Below the pieces are notes generated by a model, which ran no database searches, had not been told where the DNA came from, and saw only the letters and a list, made by a program, of their open reading frames with translations. A DNA stretch of 64,000 nucleotides from Desulfatitalea tepidiphila. Its GTDB lineage: Bacteria; Desulfobacterota; Desulfobacteria; Desulfobacterales; Desulfosarcinaceae. Both the position numbers and the translations under genes were made by a program. Where the stretch lies: the NCBI RefSeq assembly GCF_001293685.1, contig NZ_BCAG01000003.1, positions 2,768,501 through 2,832,500 on the forward strand, given 5' to 3'. Shown piece by piece: positions 34,973-43,569 of this stretch; the first letter of the stretch is position 1, and each line of letters begins with the position of its first letter.

Positions 34973-37258
34973 ATGCACGCAGAGAAATCGCCCCGGCAGG
35001 AGCTTTCTCCCTGGTGGCGCCGCAGTGTGGCGCTGGTCTTCTTTATCGGCATGGCGGTGTTGATCTTCATTTCGGTGCAAGCCTATCGCCATGCGCCGCC
35101 CATACCGGCCAAAGTGGTCGGTTCCGGCGGCGAACCGATTTTCACCGGTCGGGACATCGAGACAGGCCAACAGGTTTTCTTAAAATACGCGCTGATGCAG
35201 AACGGCTCGATCTGGGGGCATGGGGCCTACCTGGGACCCGATTTTTCGGCGCGCTATCTCCATGAACTCGCTCTGGACGCCGGCAACGCGATGGCCCGTG
35301 AGCTGTTCGGCCGTGATCTTTCGGCGCTCGACGAGGGGCAACGTGCGTCTATCGACGCGCAGGTGGCGCTCCTGCTCAAACAGAACCGCTACAATGCCAC
35401 GACGGATACACTTCTGTTTACACCGGCCGAAAAAGCCTCCTTTCAGCGGCAGTTGGGATATTGGGCGGACTATTTCACGCATCCCACAAATAACGGCGGT
35501 CTTCCAAGCAAATATATCGACGACCCGGAAGAGATCCGCCAGCTGAACGCGTTTTTCTCCTGGGCCGCCTGGGCCAGCGTAGCCAACCGGCCGGACAAAC
35601 CCTATTCGTACACCAACAATTTTCCCTACGACCGTGCGGTCGGCAACCTTCTCACCAGCGACGCCATCCTGTGGAGCGCGCTGAGCGTGGTGATGCTGCT
35701 CGGGGGGCTGGCGCTGGTGCTGTTCACCTTCGGGCGGTTCGATTATCTGGGATGGAAAGGGGGAGAACAGGACATCCACCCCATCATGCGACCCGGCGAA
35801 GCGACCCCCGGCCAGAAAGCGGTGGTCAAATACTTCGTGATCGTGGCCCTTCTTTTTTTGGCGCAGGTCATGATCGGGGGCGCTCTGGCCCACTACCGGG
35901 CCGATCCCGGCGATTTTTATGGCATCGATCTGGCCCAGTTTCTGCCCAGCAACATCATGCGCACCTGGCACCTGCAGCTCGCCATTTTTTGGATCGCCAC
36001 CGGCTACGTCGCCGGCGGACTGCTCCTGGCCTCCTCCCTCGGCCAGAATGAACCCCAGGGCCATACAACGGGCGTTCATCTGCTTTTCTGGGCCCTGGTG
36101 GTGTTGGTGGTCGGCAGTCTGTTGGGCGAAATCCTCGGTATTCACCAACTCTTCGGGACCTTGTGGAGCTGGTTCGGCCACCAGGGATGGGAATTTCTCG
36201 AACTGGGAAGGTTCTGGCAGGTGATCCTCGCCGTGGGCCTCAGCTTCTGGCTGTGGCTACTATATAGGGCAGTCGGGCCCGCCCTGAAAGACCCCGGTAA
36301 AAAAGAGATCGGCTGGCTTTTCCTTGGAGCGGCCGCCTCCATTCCGGTATTTTACCTGCCGGCCTTTTTCTTCGGCTCGACCACAAACTATGCGGTGGTC
36401 GATACCTGGCGTTTCTGGATCATTCACCTCTGGGTGGAGGGCTTTTTCGAATTGTTCGTCACCGTTCTGGTGGCTGTCACCTTCTACCAGCTCGGGGTCG
36501 TGCGCCGCATCAACGTGATCCGGGTCATCTATATGGACGCCATCTTGTTTCTCTCCGGGGGCATTATCGGCACGGCTCACCATTGGTACTGGACCGGCCA
36601 GACCAACTTCACCATGGCCCTGGCCGCCATGTTCTCGGCCCTCGAGGTGGTGCCCCTGACCCTCCTGACGCTGGACGCATGGGATTTCATGAAGTTGACC
36701 GGCACGCAGAGCGGTGCCAGCACAGCTCGCAAGGTGATTCCCCATAAATGGGCCTTCTACTTTCTGATGGCCGTGGGTTTCTGGAACTTCGTGGGCGCCG
36801 GCGTCTTCGGCTTTTTGATCAATATGCCGGTGGTGAGTTTCTACGAGGTGGGGACGGTGTTGACCCTCAACCATGGACACGCGGCCCTGTTGGGCGCCTT
36901 TGGCATGCTGGCCATGGCCCTGCTGGTGCTTTGCCTGCGCCATGTGCTCAGCGACGCCCAGTGGGTGGTTCCCGAAAAATGGGTGAAGGTCTCTTTCTGG
37001 GGTATGAACGTGGGCCTGGCCCTGATGGTCATTACCAACCTGTTCCCGGTGGGCGTGCTGCAAATCTGGGATGTGCTCACCAACGGATATTGGCATGCCC
37101 GGGGCCTGGAATTCATGGCCCAGGATCGTATCCGAATGCTGGAATGGGCCAGCCTGCCCTCGCACGTGGTCCTGATCGCCCTGGGTGTCGTTCCCATGGT
37201 GATCGCCGCGGGCCTGACCTATTTAAAGATCCGGCAGCCGGCCTCGGAATTGACTTAA
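34973..37258 (+). CDS. norB: Quinol-dependent nitric oxide reductase (qNOR)
   Basis: A 761-residue single-subunit NO reductase (2 NO to N2O) of the haem-copper superfamily, with 14 predicted helices. The N-terminal cytochrome-c-like domain has no haem motif (KYALMQNGSIWGHGAYLGPDF), which marks qNOR rather than cNOR. FeB and haem ligands are visible in IIHLWVEGFFE, GTAHHWYWTG, RTWHLQLAIFW and LNHGHAALLG, and the conserved glutamate in SALEVVPL is kept. Retention of the His and Glu set argues against the NO dismutase variant. The stop codon lies inside the FNR-type box that starts the next operon. Confidence 0.95.
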   Translation: MHAEKSPRQELSPWWRRSVALVFFIGMAVLIFISVQAYRHAPPIPAKVVGSGGEPIFTGRDIETGQQVFLKYALMQNGSIWGHGAYLGPDFSARYLHELALDAGNAMARELFGRDLSALDEGQRASIDAQVALLLKQNRYNATTDTLLFTPAEKASFQRQLGYWADYFTHPTNNGGLPSKYIDDPEEIRQLNAFFSWAAWASVANRPDKPYSYTNNFPYDRAVGNLLTSDAILWSALSVVMLLGGLALVLFTFGRFDYLGWKGGEQDIHPIMRPGEATPGQKAVVKYFVIVALLFLAQVMIGGALAHYRADPGDFYGIDLAQFLPSNIMRTWHLQLAIFWIATGYVAGGLLLASSLGQNEPQGHTTGVHLLFWALVVLVVGSLLGEILGIHQLFGTLWSWFGHQGWEFLELGRFWQVILAVGLSFWLWLLYRAVGPALKDPGKKEIGWLFLGAAASIPVFYLPAFFFGSTTNYAVVDTWRFWIIHLWVEGFFELFVTVLVAVTFYQLGVVRRINVIRVIYMDAILFLSGGIIGTAHHWYWTGQTNFTMALAAMFSALEVVPLTLLTLDAWDFMKLTGTQSGASTARKVIPHKWAFYFLMAVGFWNFVGAGVFGFLINMPVVSFYEVGTVLTLNHGHAALLGAFGMLAMALLVLCLRHVLSDAQWVVPEKWVKVSFWGMNVGLALMVITNLFPVGVLQIWDVLTNGYWHARGLEFMAQDRIRMLEWASLPSHVVLIALGVVPMVIAAGLTYLKIRQPASELT

Positions 37259-37289
37259 GTCAAGACACCGGCCCCAGAATTCGTATAGG
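37250..37289 (+). promoter_or_regulatory. CRP/FNR-type operator overlapping the norB stop, before the MetE/UroD-like operon
   Basis: A perfect TTGACTTAAGTCAA palindrome (37250-37263) contains the last two codons and stop of norB. TATAGG at 37284-37289 lies 32.5 bases from the box centre. The downstream start codon is at 37372. Geometry matches the two other boxes in the island. Confidence 0.75.
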
Positions 37290-37371
37290 GTTGCAAGGCA
37301 AACCCAGCGGAACCGATTCACCTGAAGATGCAAAACACCTCTATCTGACCGGAACAAAGGAGAAAACGGCC

Positions 37372-38400
37372 ATGCCCAACCCCATTCCCGGCAACCTGCT
37401 GACCACCGCCATGGCGGTGATGCCGCACACGGACGTGGACCGCGCCCTTCAAATGGCCCTGTCGCTCGACGTGCCGTTCTGGCCCCAGTTGCCCAACTAC
37501 AGCTACTACGAAGACATGTACGTCCAGGCCGCCGAGCACTTTCCCGGCATTGTCCTGGACCTGGAAAAACGCAGCCTGCGCTTTTCTATGGACAAGTTCG
37601 CCGAGGAATTGGAAACGACGTTGATGCACTTCGACGAACCGGAGATGTTCGACATCAGCGAAACCTACTCCGCCGTCTACCATCGCTTCCTGGCCATGGA
37701 CCTGGCCGACCGGCCGGCCATCCGGGGGCAGCTCGAGGGGCCCATCAGCTTCGGGTTCAACATCCTGGACCAGGACGAACGGCCCATTCTCTTCGACGAT
37801 ACCGTGCGGCCCTTCATGCTCGACTTCATGGCCAGGCGGATCAACGTCCAGCTCGCCCGGCTGCGAAAATTGAACCCCAATGCCTTCATGTTCGTGGACG
37901 AGCCGGGGTTGCAGTTTCTCTTCTCGGCCATGGCCGGTTACGGCGATCTCAAGGCCAAGGGGGACCTGGACCATTTTTTCGCCCAGGTGGAGCGGCCCCG
38001 CGGCATTCACCTGTGCGGCAACCCGGACTGGGATTTCCTGCTCAACCTGGACTTGGAGGTGCTCTCCCTGGATGTCTACACCAATGCGGAGGTCTTCGCC
38101 TCCTATGCCAAATCCATCGGCAAATTTCTCGATCGCGGCGGCGTAATCGTCTGGGGCATCGTGCCCACCGGGTTCGAGGCCTTCAGCCAGGAGGAGATCC
38201 CCACGTTGATCCAGCGCCTCGAAACGATCTGGACCACCTTGTGGGGCAAGGGGATCGACCGTGAACAATTGATCTCTCAAGGTATGATCTCGCCGGCCAC
38301 CTGCTGCCTGATCAACCCGGACAAGGAGCGCACCGTGGAGCGCGCATTTGCCGCCGTCAATCAGATGGCTGCCGCTCTACGGGAGAAGTACCTGCACTGA
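37372..38400 (+). CDS. MetE/uroporphyrinogen-decarboxylase-like protein
   Basis: A 342-residue TIM-barrel protein of the UroD/MetE/MtaA superfamily. A zinc-thiolate type site is suggested by GIHLCGNPDWD (His-x-Cys) and the distal cysteines in SPATCCLINPD; FVDEPGLQFLF is shared with MetE-type proteins. This favours methyl transfer from a thiol or corrinoid over porphyrin decarboxylation. AAAGGAG precedes the ATG. It is the first gene behind the box at 37250 and lies 54 bases before the second DHOD-like gene. Substrate is unknown. Confidence 0.75.
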   Translation: MPNPIPGNLLTTAMAVMPHTDVDRALQMALSLDVPFWPQLPNYSYYEDMYVQAAEHFPGIVLDLEKRSLRFSMDKFAEELETTLMHFDEPEMFDISETYSAVYHRFLAMDLADRPAIRGQLEGPISFGFNILDQDERPILFDDTVRPFMLDFMARRINVQLARLRKLNPNAFMFVDEPGLQFLFSAMAGYGDLKAKGDLDHFFAQVERPRGIHLCGNPDWDFLLNLDLEVLSLDVYTNAEVFASYAKSIGKFLDRGGVIVWGIVPTGFEAFSQEEIPTLIQRLETIWTTLWGKGIDREQLISQGMISPATCCLINPDKERTVERAFAAVNQMAAALREKYLH

Positions 38401-38454
38401 ACCGCAACGGCGGACAATGTATTTTAAGCTTAACCTGAATGAGAGGAGGTAGGC

Positions 38455-39480
38455 ATGGATCTGACGACCAGTTACATGGGCATGGAGTTGACGAGCCCGA
38501 TCATCGCCGGCAGCTCGGGCATGACCGGATCGATGGATCAGGTCAAAAGGCTGGCGGAAAACGGCGCCGGTGCCGTGGTGCTCAAGTCGATCTTCGAAGA
38601 GGAGGTGATGAACGAGTACGCCGATTTCATCAAGACCGCCCGGGTGCAGTACGGCGATCCCCAATACTTCGACTACGACGGTCAGCGCAGCCCCATCGAG
38701 TATTACGACTACGTGTTGCGCGAAGAGAATCTGAAAAAATACATCGAACTGGTCGAAGCGAGCAAGGCGGCGGTGACGATTCCGGTGATGGCCAGCATCA
38801 ACTGCTTTTTCTATTCGGTGGAGTGGCTCTCCTATGCCGTGAACCTGGAAAAGGCCGGGGCCGACGGTCTGGAGCTCAACATGTTCTTTCCGCCCACCGA
38901 CTTCGAACACTCGCGCGAAGAAAAAGAGGCCCTCTATTTCAAGATCGCCAAACAGGTGACCCAGGCCGTTTCCATCCCCGTGGCCCTGAAGATCAGCCCC
39001 TACTTCACCGACCTGGGCCCCATGATTCAGCGCTTATCCAAAACCGGCATCAAGGGCATCGTCCTGTTCAACCGCTTTTTCAGCCCGGATTTCGACCTCG
39101 ACAAGCTGGAGGTCAAGCCGTCGTTCGTCTTCAGCACCCCGTCGGACCTGGCCCTCTCCCTGCGATGGGTCGCCGTCATGGCCAACAAGGTCGACTGCCA
39201 CCTGGCCGCCTCCACCGGCGTTCACGACGCCGCGGCGGTGATCAAGCAGTTGCTGGCCGGTGCCCATGCCGTGCAGGTCGCCTCCTGCCTCTACAAGAAC
39301 GGGCCGAAGTACATCCGGGAGATGCTCGACGGCGTCGAGGCATGGATGACCGGCCGAAGGTACCGCACCCTTTCGGATTTCAGAGGCAAATTGAGCCAGG
39401 AGCGCAGCGCCGACCCGGCAGTATACGAGCGGGCCCAGTTCATGCGCTATTTTGGCGGCAAAAAGAATGTGACCCTTTAA
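38455..39480 (+). CDS. Dihydroorotate-dehydrogenase-like flavoprotein (paralogue 2)
   Basis: A 341-residue relative of the protein at 33368, sharing the same opening (TSPIIAGSSGMTGS), LKSIFEEE, PVMASINCFF, LFNRFFSPD, VKPSFVFSTP and STGVHD blocks and C-terminal RGKLSQE...YERAQFMRYFGG. It also has ELNMFFPPTDFE in place of the DHOD catalytic LN-x-SCPN, so a non-orotate substrate is expected. A short insertion (DPQYFDYDGQRSP) distinguishes it. GAGAGGAGG precedes the ATG. An ABC transporter ATPase follows 19 bases on. Confidence 0.82.
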   Translation: MDLTTSYMGMELTSPIIAGSSGMTGSMDQVKRLAENGAGAVVLKSIFEEEVMNEYADFIKTARVQYGDPQYFDYDGQRSPIEYYDYVLREENLKKYIELVEASKAAVTIPVMASINCFFYSVEWLSYAVNLEKAGADGLELNMFFPPTDFEHSREEKEALYFKIAKQVTQAVSIPVALKISPYFTDLGPMIQRLSKTGIKGIVLFNRFFSPDFDLDKLEVKPSFVFSTPSDLALSLRWVAVMANKVDCHLAASTGVHDAAAVIKQLLAGAHAVQVASCLYKNGPKYIREMLDGVEAWMTGRRYRTLSDFRGKLSQERSADPAVYERAQFMRYFGGKKNVTL

Positions 39481-39499
39481 ACGGACTGGAACCCTGAAC

Positions 39500-40204
39500 A
39501 TGACATTGGTCCAGGCATCGAATGTTTCCAAGGATTACGAGACCGAAGAGGTGACCGTCCATGCGCTGCGGGGGGTGACGTTCGACATCGAACCCGCCTC
39601 GTTCGTCTCGTTCGTCGGGCCGTCGGGCAGCGGCAAGACGACCCTGCTCAACCTGATCGGCTGCCTGGACAAGCCCTCGTCCGGGCAGCTGCTCGTGGCC
39701 GGCACCGACATCGCCGCTCTCGACCGGAAAGAGGGCGCCGCCTTCAGGGGCAAGCACCTGGGATTCATCTTCCAGGACTTCAACCTGATCCCGGTCCTGA
39801 CCGTGTACGAGAACATCGAGTACCCCCTCATCATGGTGCAGAACGTCCCGCCGGCCGAACGCAGGGAACGGATCGCGAACATGATCGACGCGGTGGGCAT
39901 GAGGGCCCAGGCCAACAAATACCCCCACCAGATCTCCGGCGGACAGAAACAGCGCGTGGCCGTGGCCCGGGCCCTGGTCACTCACCCCGCTCTGGTTTTG
40001 GCCGACGAACCCACTGCCAACCTCGATTCCCAGACCGCCTACACGGTGATCGCACTGATGAAACGCATGCGCGATGACCTCGGGACCACTTTCATCTTCT
40101 CCACCCATGACACCAAGATCGTCGGCGAGGCCGAACTCATCTTTCACCTCGACGACGGGTGTCTCGCGACCGGGGAAGGGAAAGGGGAGGCGCCGCATGT
40201 TTAA
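39500..40204 (+). CDS. ABC transporter ATP-binding protein (LolD/MacB type)
   Basis: A 234-residue ABC ATPase with Walker A GPSGSGKTTLL, signature ISGGQKQRVAVARAL, Walker B LVLADEPTANLD and a switch histidine in FSTHD. The sequence type is that of LolD/MacB/FtsE exporters. Its last codons overlap the permease start by eight bases. With the permease, the LolA-like protein and a beta-barrel protein downstream it suggests a lipoprotein or hydrophobic-substrate route to the outer membrane. Confidence 0.92.
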   Translation: MTLVQASNVSKDYETEEVTVHALRGVTFDIEPASFVSFVGPSGSGKTTLLNLIGCLDKPSSGQLLVAGTDIAALDRKEGAAFRGKHLGFIFQDFNLIPVLTVYENIEYPLIMVQNVPPAERRERIANMIDAVGMRAQANKYPHQISGGQKQRVAVARALVTHPALVLADEPTANLDSQTAYTVIALMKRMRDDLGTTFIFSTHDTKIVGEAELIFHLDDGCLATGEGKGEAPHV

Positions 40205-41435
40205 CCTGTTCAAAATCGCCATGCGCAACCTGATTCGCTACAAGCGCCGTACCCTGCTCACCGCCTCGCTGATCACCTTGGGCGTCGTCTTCGTGCTGGT
40301 CTTCGTCTCGATCAGCGGTTCCTTCAAAGCCATGATGATCGGCCAGATCACCGATTCCATGCTGGGCCACCTGCAGATCCACCGCAAGGGATATGTCGCC
40401 TCCATCGACAACCTGCCGCTGAACCTCAACATCCAGCCGCAGGCGTACCGGCAGATCGCCGCCAGGCTCGCCGCCGATACCCGTGTAGCGGCCTTTTCGC
40501 CGCGCATCAAATTCGGCGGCATGTTCAGCAACTTCGTGGAAACCACCAACATCCGGTTGAACGGCATCGATCCGGAAAAAGAACTGCAAACGACGCCCCT
40601 GCTGACCGCCCGCATCGCCGAGGGAGAAAAGACGCTTATACCCGGCGAGCTGTGGGTGCCGGTCCTCCTGGCCAAAGGACTGAAGGTGAAACTGGGCGAC
40701 ACGGTGGTCATCGTGGCCACCAACGCGGATGGCTCGGTCAACGGCAAGCAGTTCACCGTCTCCGCGATCCTGGAGAGCGTCACCGGTCCCGGCGGCCGCG
40801 ACGGCTATCTCCACATCGAGGATGCCGCCGACATACTTCGCATGAGCGAGGCCGAAATCAGTGAAGTGGTGGTTCGGCTGAAGCAATTCGATCGCCTGGA
40901 CGAAGCCAGACAGCACTTGACCCGCGAGACGGCGGACACGGTGGACAAGCAAGGCCGGCCGATGCTCGAAGTCCACTCCTGGGAGCAGCTCTCGCCCTTT
41001 TTCAACATCGCCAGCATGATCGACGTCATGACCTTCTTCATCAAAATCATGCTCGTCGCCATCGTGCTGATCAGCATCATGAACGTGATGATCATGGCCG
41101 TTTACGAACGCATCCGGGAAATCGGCACCATCGCCGCCATCGGCACGCCGCCCGGCCGGATTCGGACCCTGTTTATCATGGAAGGCTTTTTCCTGGGCGT
41201 CATCGGCGCCGTCGTGGGCAACCTGATCGGCATCGGACTGGTGGTCGTGCTCAACCTGATCGGCATCGAGTTCGACTTCGGCCAGCAGAAAGGTCTGCTG
41301 CTCACCACCACCCTCGATCCCATGGATGTACTGGTCGTGTCGGTCATCGTCATCGCCGTGGCCGTGGCAGCCAGCCTCCAGCCGGCGTTCAAGGCCTCGC
41401 GCATGGAACCGATCCAGGCCCTCAGGCATGTGTAG
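40197..41435 (+). CDS. ABC transporter permease (FtsX/MacB/LolE type)
   Basis: A 412-residue permease with the MacB/LolC fold: one N-terminal membrane helix (RRTLLTASLITLGVVFVLVF), a large periplasmic domain of about 220 residues, and three C-terminal helices (MTFFIKIMLVAIVLISIMNV, the IGAVVGNLIGIGLV region and VVSVIVIAVAVAASL). The cytosolic REIGTIAAIGT coupling motif is typical of FtsX-like permeases. The ATG at 40197 follows GGGGAGGCG and overlaps the ATPase gene, so the products are made together. Mechanotransmission-type export rather than import is expected. Confidence 0.9.
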   Translation: MFNLFKIAMRNLIRYKRRTLLTASLITLGVVFVLVFVSISGSFKAMMIGQITDSMLGHLQIHRKGYVASIDNLPLNLNIQPQAYRQIAARLAADTRVAAFSPRIKFGGMFSNFVETTNIRLNGIDPEKELQTTPLLTARIAEGEKTLIPGELWVPVLLAKGLKVKLGDTVVIVATNADGSVNGKQFTVSAILESVTGPGGRDGYLHIEDAADILRMSEAEISEVVVRLKQFDRLDEARQHLTRETADTVDKQGRPMLEVHSWEQLSPFFNIASMIDVMTFFIKIMLVAIVLISIMNVMIMAVYERIREIGTIAAIGTPPGRIRTLFIMEGFFLGVIGAVVGNLIGIGLVVVLNLIGIEFDFGQQKGLLLTTTLDPMDVLVVSVIVIAVAVAASLQPAFKASRMEPIQALRHV

Positions 41436-41487
41436 GAGAACCGCCCGCGATGCCGATACCGTCGGCGTCCATCAAAGGAAGTGATTC

Positions 41488-42219
41488 ATGCTTAAATTAC
41501 TCGGATTCATTCTCACGCTGGCCATGGCCTGGCCGGCGCATGCCATCGACGGCAACGCGCTGCTCAAGGAGGTGGACCGCAATCTCAATCCCGAATCGTA
41601 CGAGATGTACCGCAAACTCATCAACTTGGAGCCAGACGGCCGCAAAAAGGAGTTCACGCTCTTTTCGGTCAAGAAAGGCGCCGACAAGGTGGCTGCGCTG
41701 TTCCTGGCCCCTGCCAGCGAAAAGGGGCGCAGCACCCTTCGGCTGGGCGACAACATGTGGCTCAACATTCCCAACGTCGGAAAACCGATTCGCATCACGA
41801 GCCTCCAGTCCGTGGTGGGCGGGATCTTCAACAACGCCGACATCCTGAGCCTGGACTATGGCGATGAATACGACGTGGTCCAAACCGAACAGCCCGACCC
41901 GGCGCACTTGCTGCTCCTGCTCAAGGCCAGGACCCGCACGGTCGCCTACGACCAGCTCAGCATGTGGGTGGACAAAGTTCGGACCCTGCCGACCCGGATC
42001 GAATGCAAGACTGCGGATGGCATGTTGATCAAAACCCTGCACTTCAAGGAGATCAAGGATTTTGGCGGCGGCATCGTCCGGCCGTCGGTGATCGAAACCG
42101 ACAGTCCGCTTTATCGAGGCTACACCTCGATCATGCTCTTTGCCGGTATCAAAAAGCGGGAATTCAAGGACGAGGTCTTCACCCTGACCTTCATGCCGAA
42201 CCTGGAATCGTTGCGATAG
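41488..42219 (+). CDS. LolA-like outer membrane lipoprotein-sorting protein
   Basis: A 243-residue periplasmic protein with a signal peptide (MLKLLGFILTLAMAWPAHA) and a LolA/LppX-like half-barrel (MYRKLINLEPDGRKKEF and LDYGDEYDVVQ match the outer-membrane lipoprotein-sorting protein family). It likely carries a lipid-linked or hydrophobic ligand between the upstream ABC exporter and the outer membrane. AAAGGAAGTG precedes the ATG. The stop codon directly abuts the ATG of the beta-barrel gene (TAGATG), implying tight coupling. Confidence 0.82.
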   Translation: MLKLLGFILTLAMAWPAHAIDGNALLKEVDRNLNPESYEMYRKLINLEPDGRKKEFTLFSVKKGADKVAALFLAPASEKGRSTLRLGDNMWLNIPNVGKPIRITSLQSVVGGIFNNADILSLDYGDEYDVVQTEQPDPAHLLLLLKARTRTVAYDQLSMWVDKVRTLPTRIECKTADGMLIKTLHFKEIKDFGGGIVRPSVIETDSPLYRGYTSIMLFAGIKKREFKDEVFTLTFMPNLESLR

Positions 42220-43521
42220 ATGAAACCTTTGAGGATTGCCTTGCTGATGATGGCACTGACCATTTTTCCGCACCGGAGCTGGTCGGAAGAAAAGTATACG
42301 TTCGATCTCGCCGAGATCGAGAAAAAGCCGTATCAGCTCGCCGGCTATGTCGAAGCCCGACCCGTCCTCTATGGCCTGGATCACGACGCCGCCCTGTATC
42401 GATTGCGTTTTTTCGATGATCCCCGGGGAAACACCCGCTGGGAGATCAATGGCCGGCTGCGGCTGGAAGGCAGTTACGAAAAGAGCATCTTCCGTATGTT
42501 TGCAAGAGTCAACACCGATCTGTCGTATGATCACGACGGCGGCGAGGAACGCACCACGGTTTACGAGGCTTATGTTTCGGCCAAGCCGTCGGCGTCGCTC
42601 AAGCTCGATGCCGGCAAAAAGACCCTGAAATGGGGCAAGGGATATGCCTGGAATCCCGTGGCCTTCGTGGACCGCCCCAAGGACCCGGAAGATCCCGAAC
42701 TGGCCATGGAAGGCTATGTCATGGCCACCGCGGATTGGATCCGGAGCTTCGACGGCCCGCTGACGACCGTGGCGTTCACGCCGGTGCTGTTCCCGGTCTA
42801 CGACCATGTCAACGACGACTTCGGCGAAACGGAAAAGCTCAACTTTGCCGGGCGGCTCTATTTCCTCCTGTATGACACGGACCTGGACGTGATGTTCATG
42901 GCGGGCGGGAGCCGGCCGGACCGATATGGTGTCGATTTTTCGCGCAACCTGACCACCAACTTCGAAATTCACGGCGAATACGCCTGGCTGCCCAACACCC
43001 GCAAGCTGGTCCTCGACGCCGGAGGCACACCGCGGCGAACCAGAGAAGATGCACACGCCTTCCTGGTCGGCCTGCGCTACCTGACCGGATTCGATCTGAC
43101 CACTATCGTCGAGTTCTATCACAACGGTGCCGGTTTCGACAGGGAGGAGATGAAGGCCTTCTATGACCTCGTCGATCGCGGCTACGCCAGCTACCAGGAC
43201 ACGGGCAACGCCAGCGGGCTCGCCCAGGCCCTGCAACTGGCCGGCAGCGGTTACTCGCAGCCCAGCGCCATGCGCAACTATCTCTACGTCCGGATGAGCC
43301 AGAAAGAACCGTTCGACATCCTTTACCTGACGCCCGCGCTGACCTGCATCATCAATACGGACGACGGCAGCCTGAGCCTCACCCCGGAGCTGTTCTACAC
43401 CGGCATCACCAACCTGGAGCTGCGCCTGCGGGCGAGCCTCATCGCCGGCGACGGCCGCAGTGAATTCGGCGAGAAGCAGAACGACTACCGCTTTGAAGTA
43501 CGGGCGGGCTATTTCTTTTAA
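42220..43521 (+). CDS. Predicted outer-membrane beta-barrel protein
   Basis: A 433-residue exported protein with a signal peptide (cleavage near HRSWSEE). Alternating hydrophobic strands run through the length and the protein ends in aromatic FEVRAGYFF, the classic terminal barrel strand. KLDAGKKTLKWGKGYAWNPV resembles DUF1302/alginate-export-type barrels. The gene is fused in operon order with the LolA-like and ABC genes. Substrate is unknown; it may receive what the ABC/LolA pair delivers. Confidence is good for location, low for function. Confidence 0.72.
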   Translation: MKPLRIALLMMALTIFPHRSWSEEKYTFDLAEIEKKPYQLAGYVEARPVLYGLDHDAALYRLRFFDDPRGNTRWEINGRLRLEGSYEKSIFRMFARVNTDLSYDHDGGEERTTVYEAYVSAKPSASLKLDAGKKTLKWGKGYAWNPVAFVDRPKDPEDPELAMEGYVMATADWIRSFDGPLTTVAFTPVLFPVYDHVNDDFGETEKLNFAGRLYFLLYDTDLDVMFMAGGSRPDRYGVDFSRNLTTNFEIHGEYAWLPNTRKLVLDAGGTPRRTREDAHAFLVGLRYLTGFDLTTIVEFYHNGAGFDREEMKAFYDLVDRGYASYQDTGNASGLAQALQLAGSGYSQPSAMRNYLYVRMSQKEPFDILYLTPALTCIINTDDGSLSLTPELFYTGITNLELRLRASLIAGDGRSEFGEKQNDYRFEVRAGYFF

Positions 43522-43569
43522 AAGGCCTGTAAGACCAACAACAACCTGCAACAGAATGGAGCATCACCC

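Noticed and set aside
34973-37258. NO dismutase instead of NO reductase
   Set aside because: The catalytic His and Glu residues (HLWVEGFFE, AHHWYW, SALEVVPL) are those of ordinary qNOR; the substitutions reported for Nod-type proteins are not seen.
41497-43551. Long antisense frame (684 codons) opposite the LolA-like and barrel genes
   Set aside because: It is a shadow of two well-supported exported proteins with signal peptides and coupled start and stop; no motif or ribosome site supports the opposite strand.
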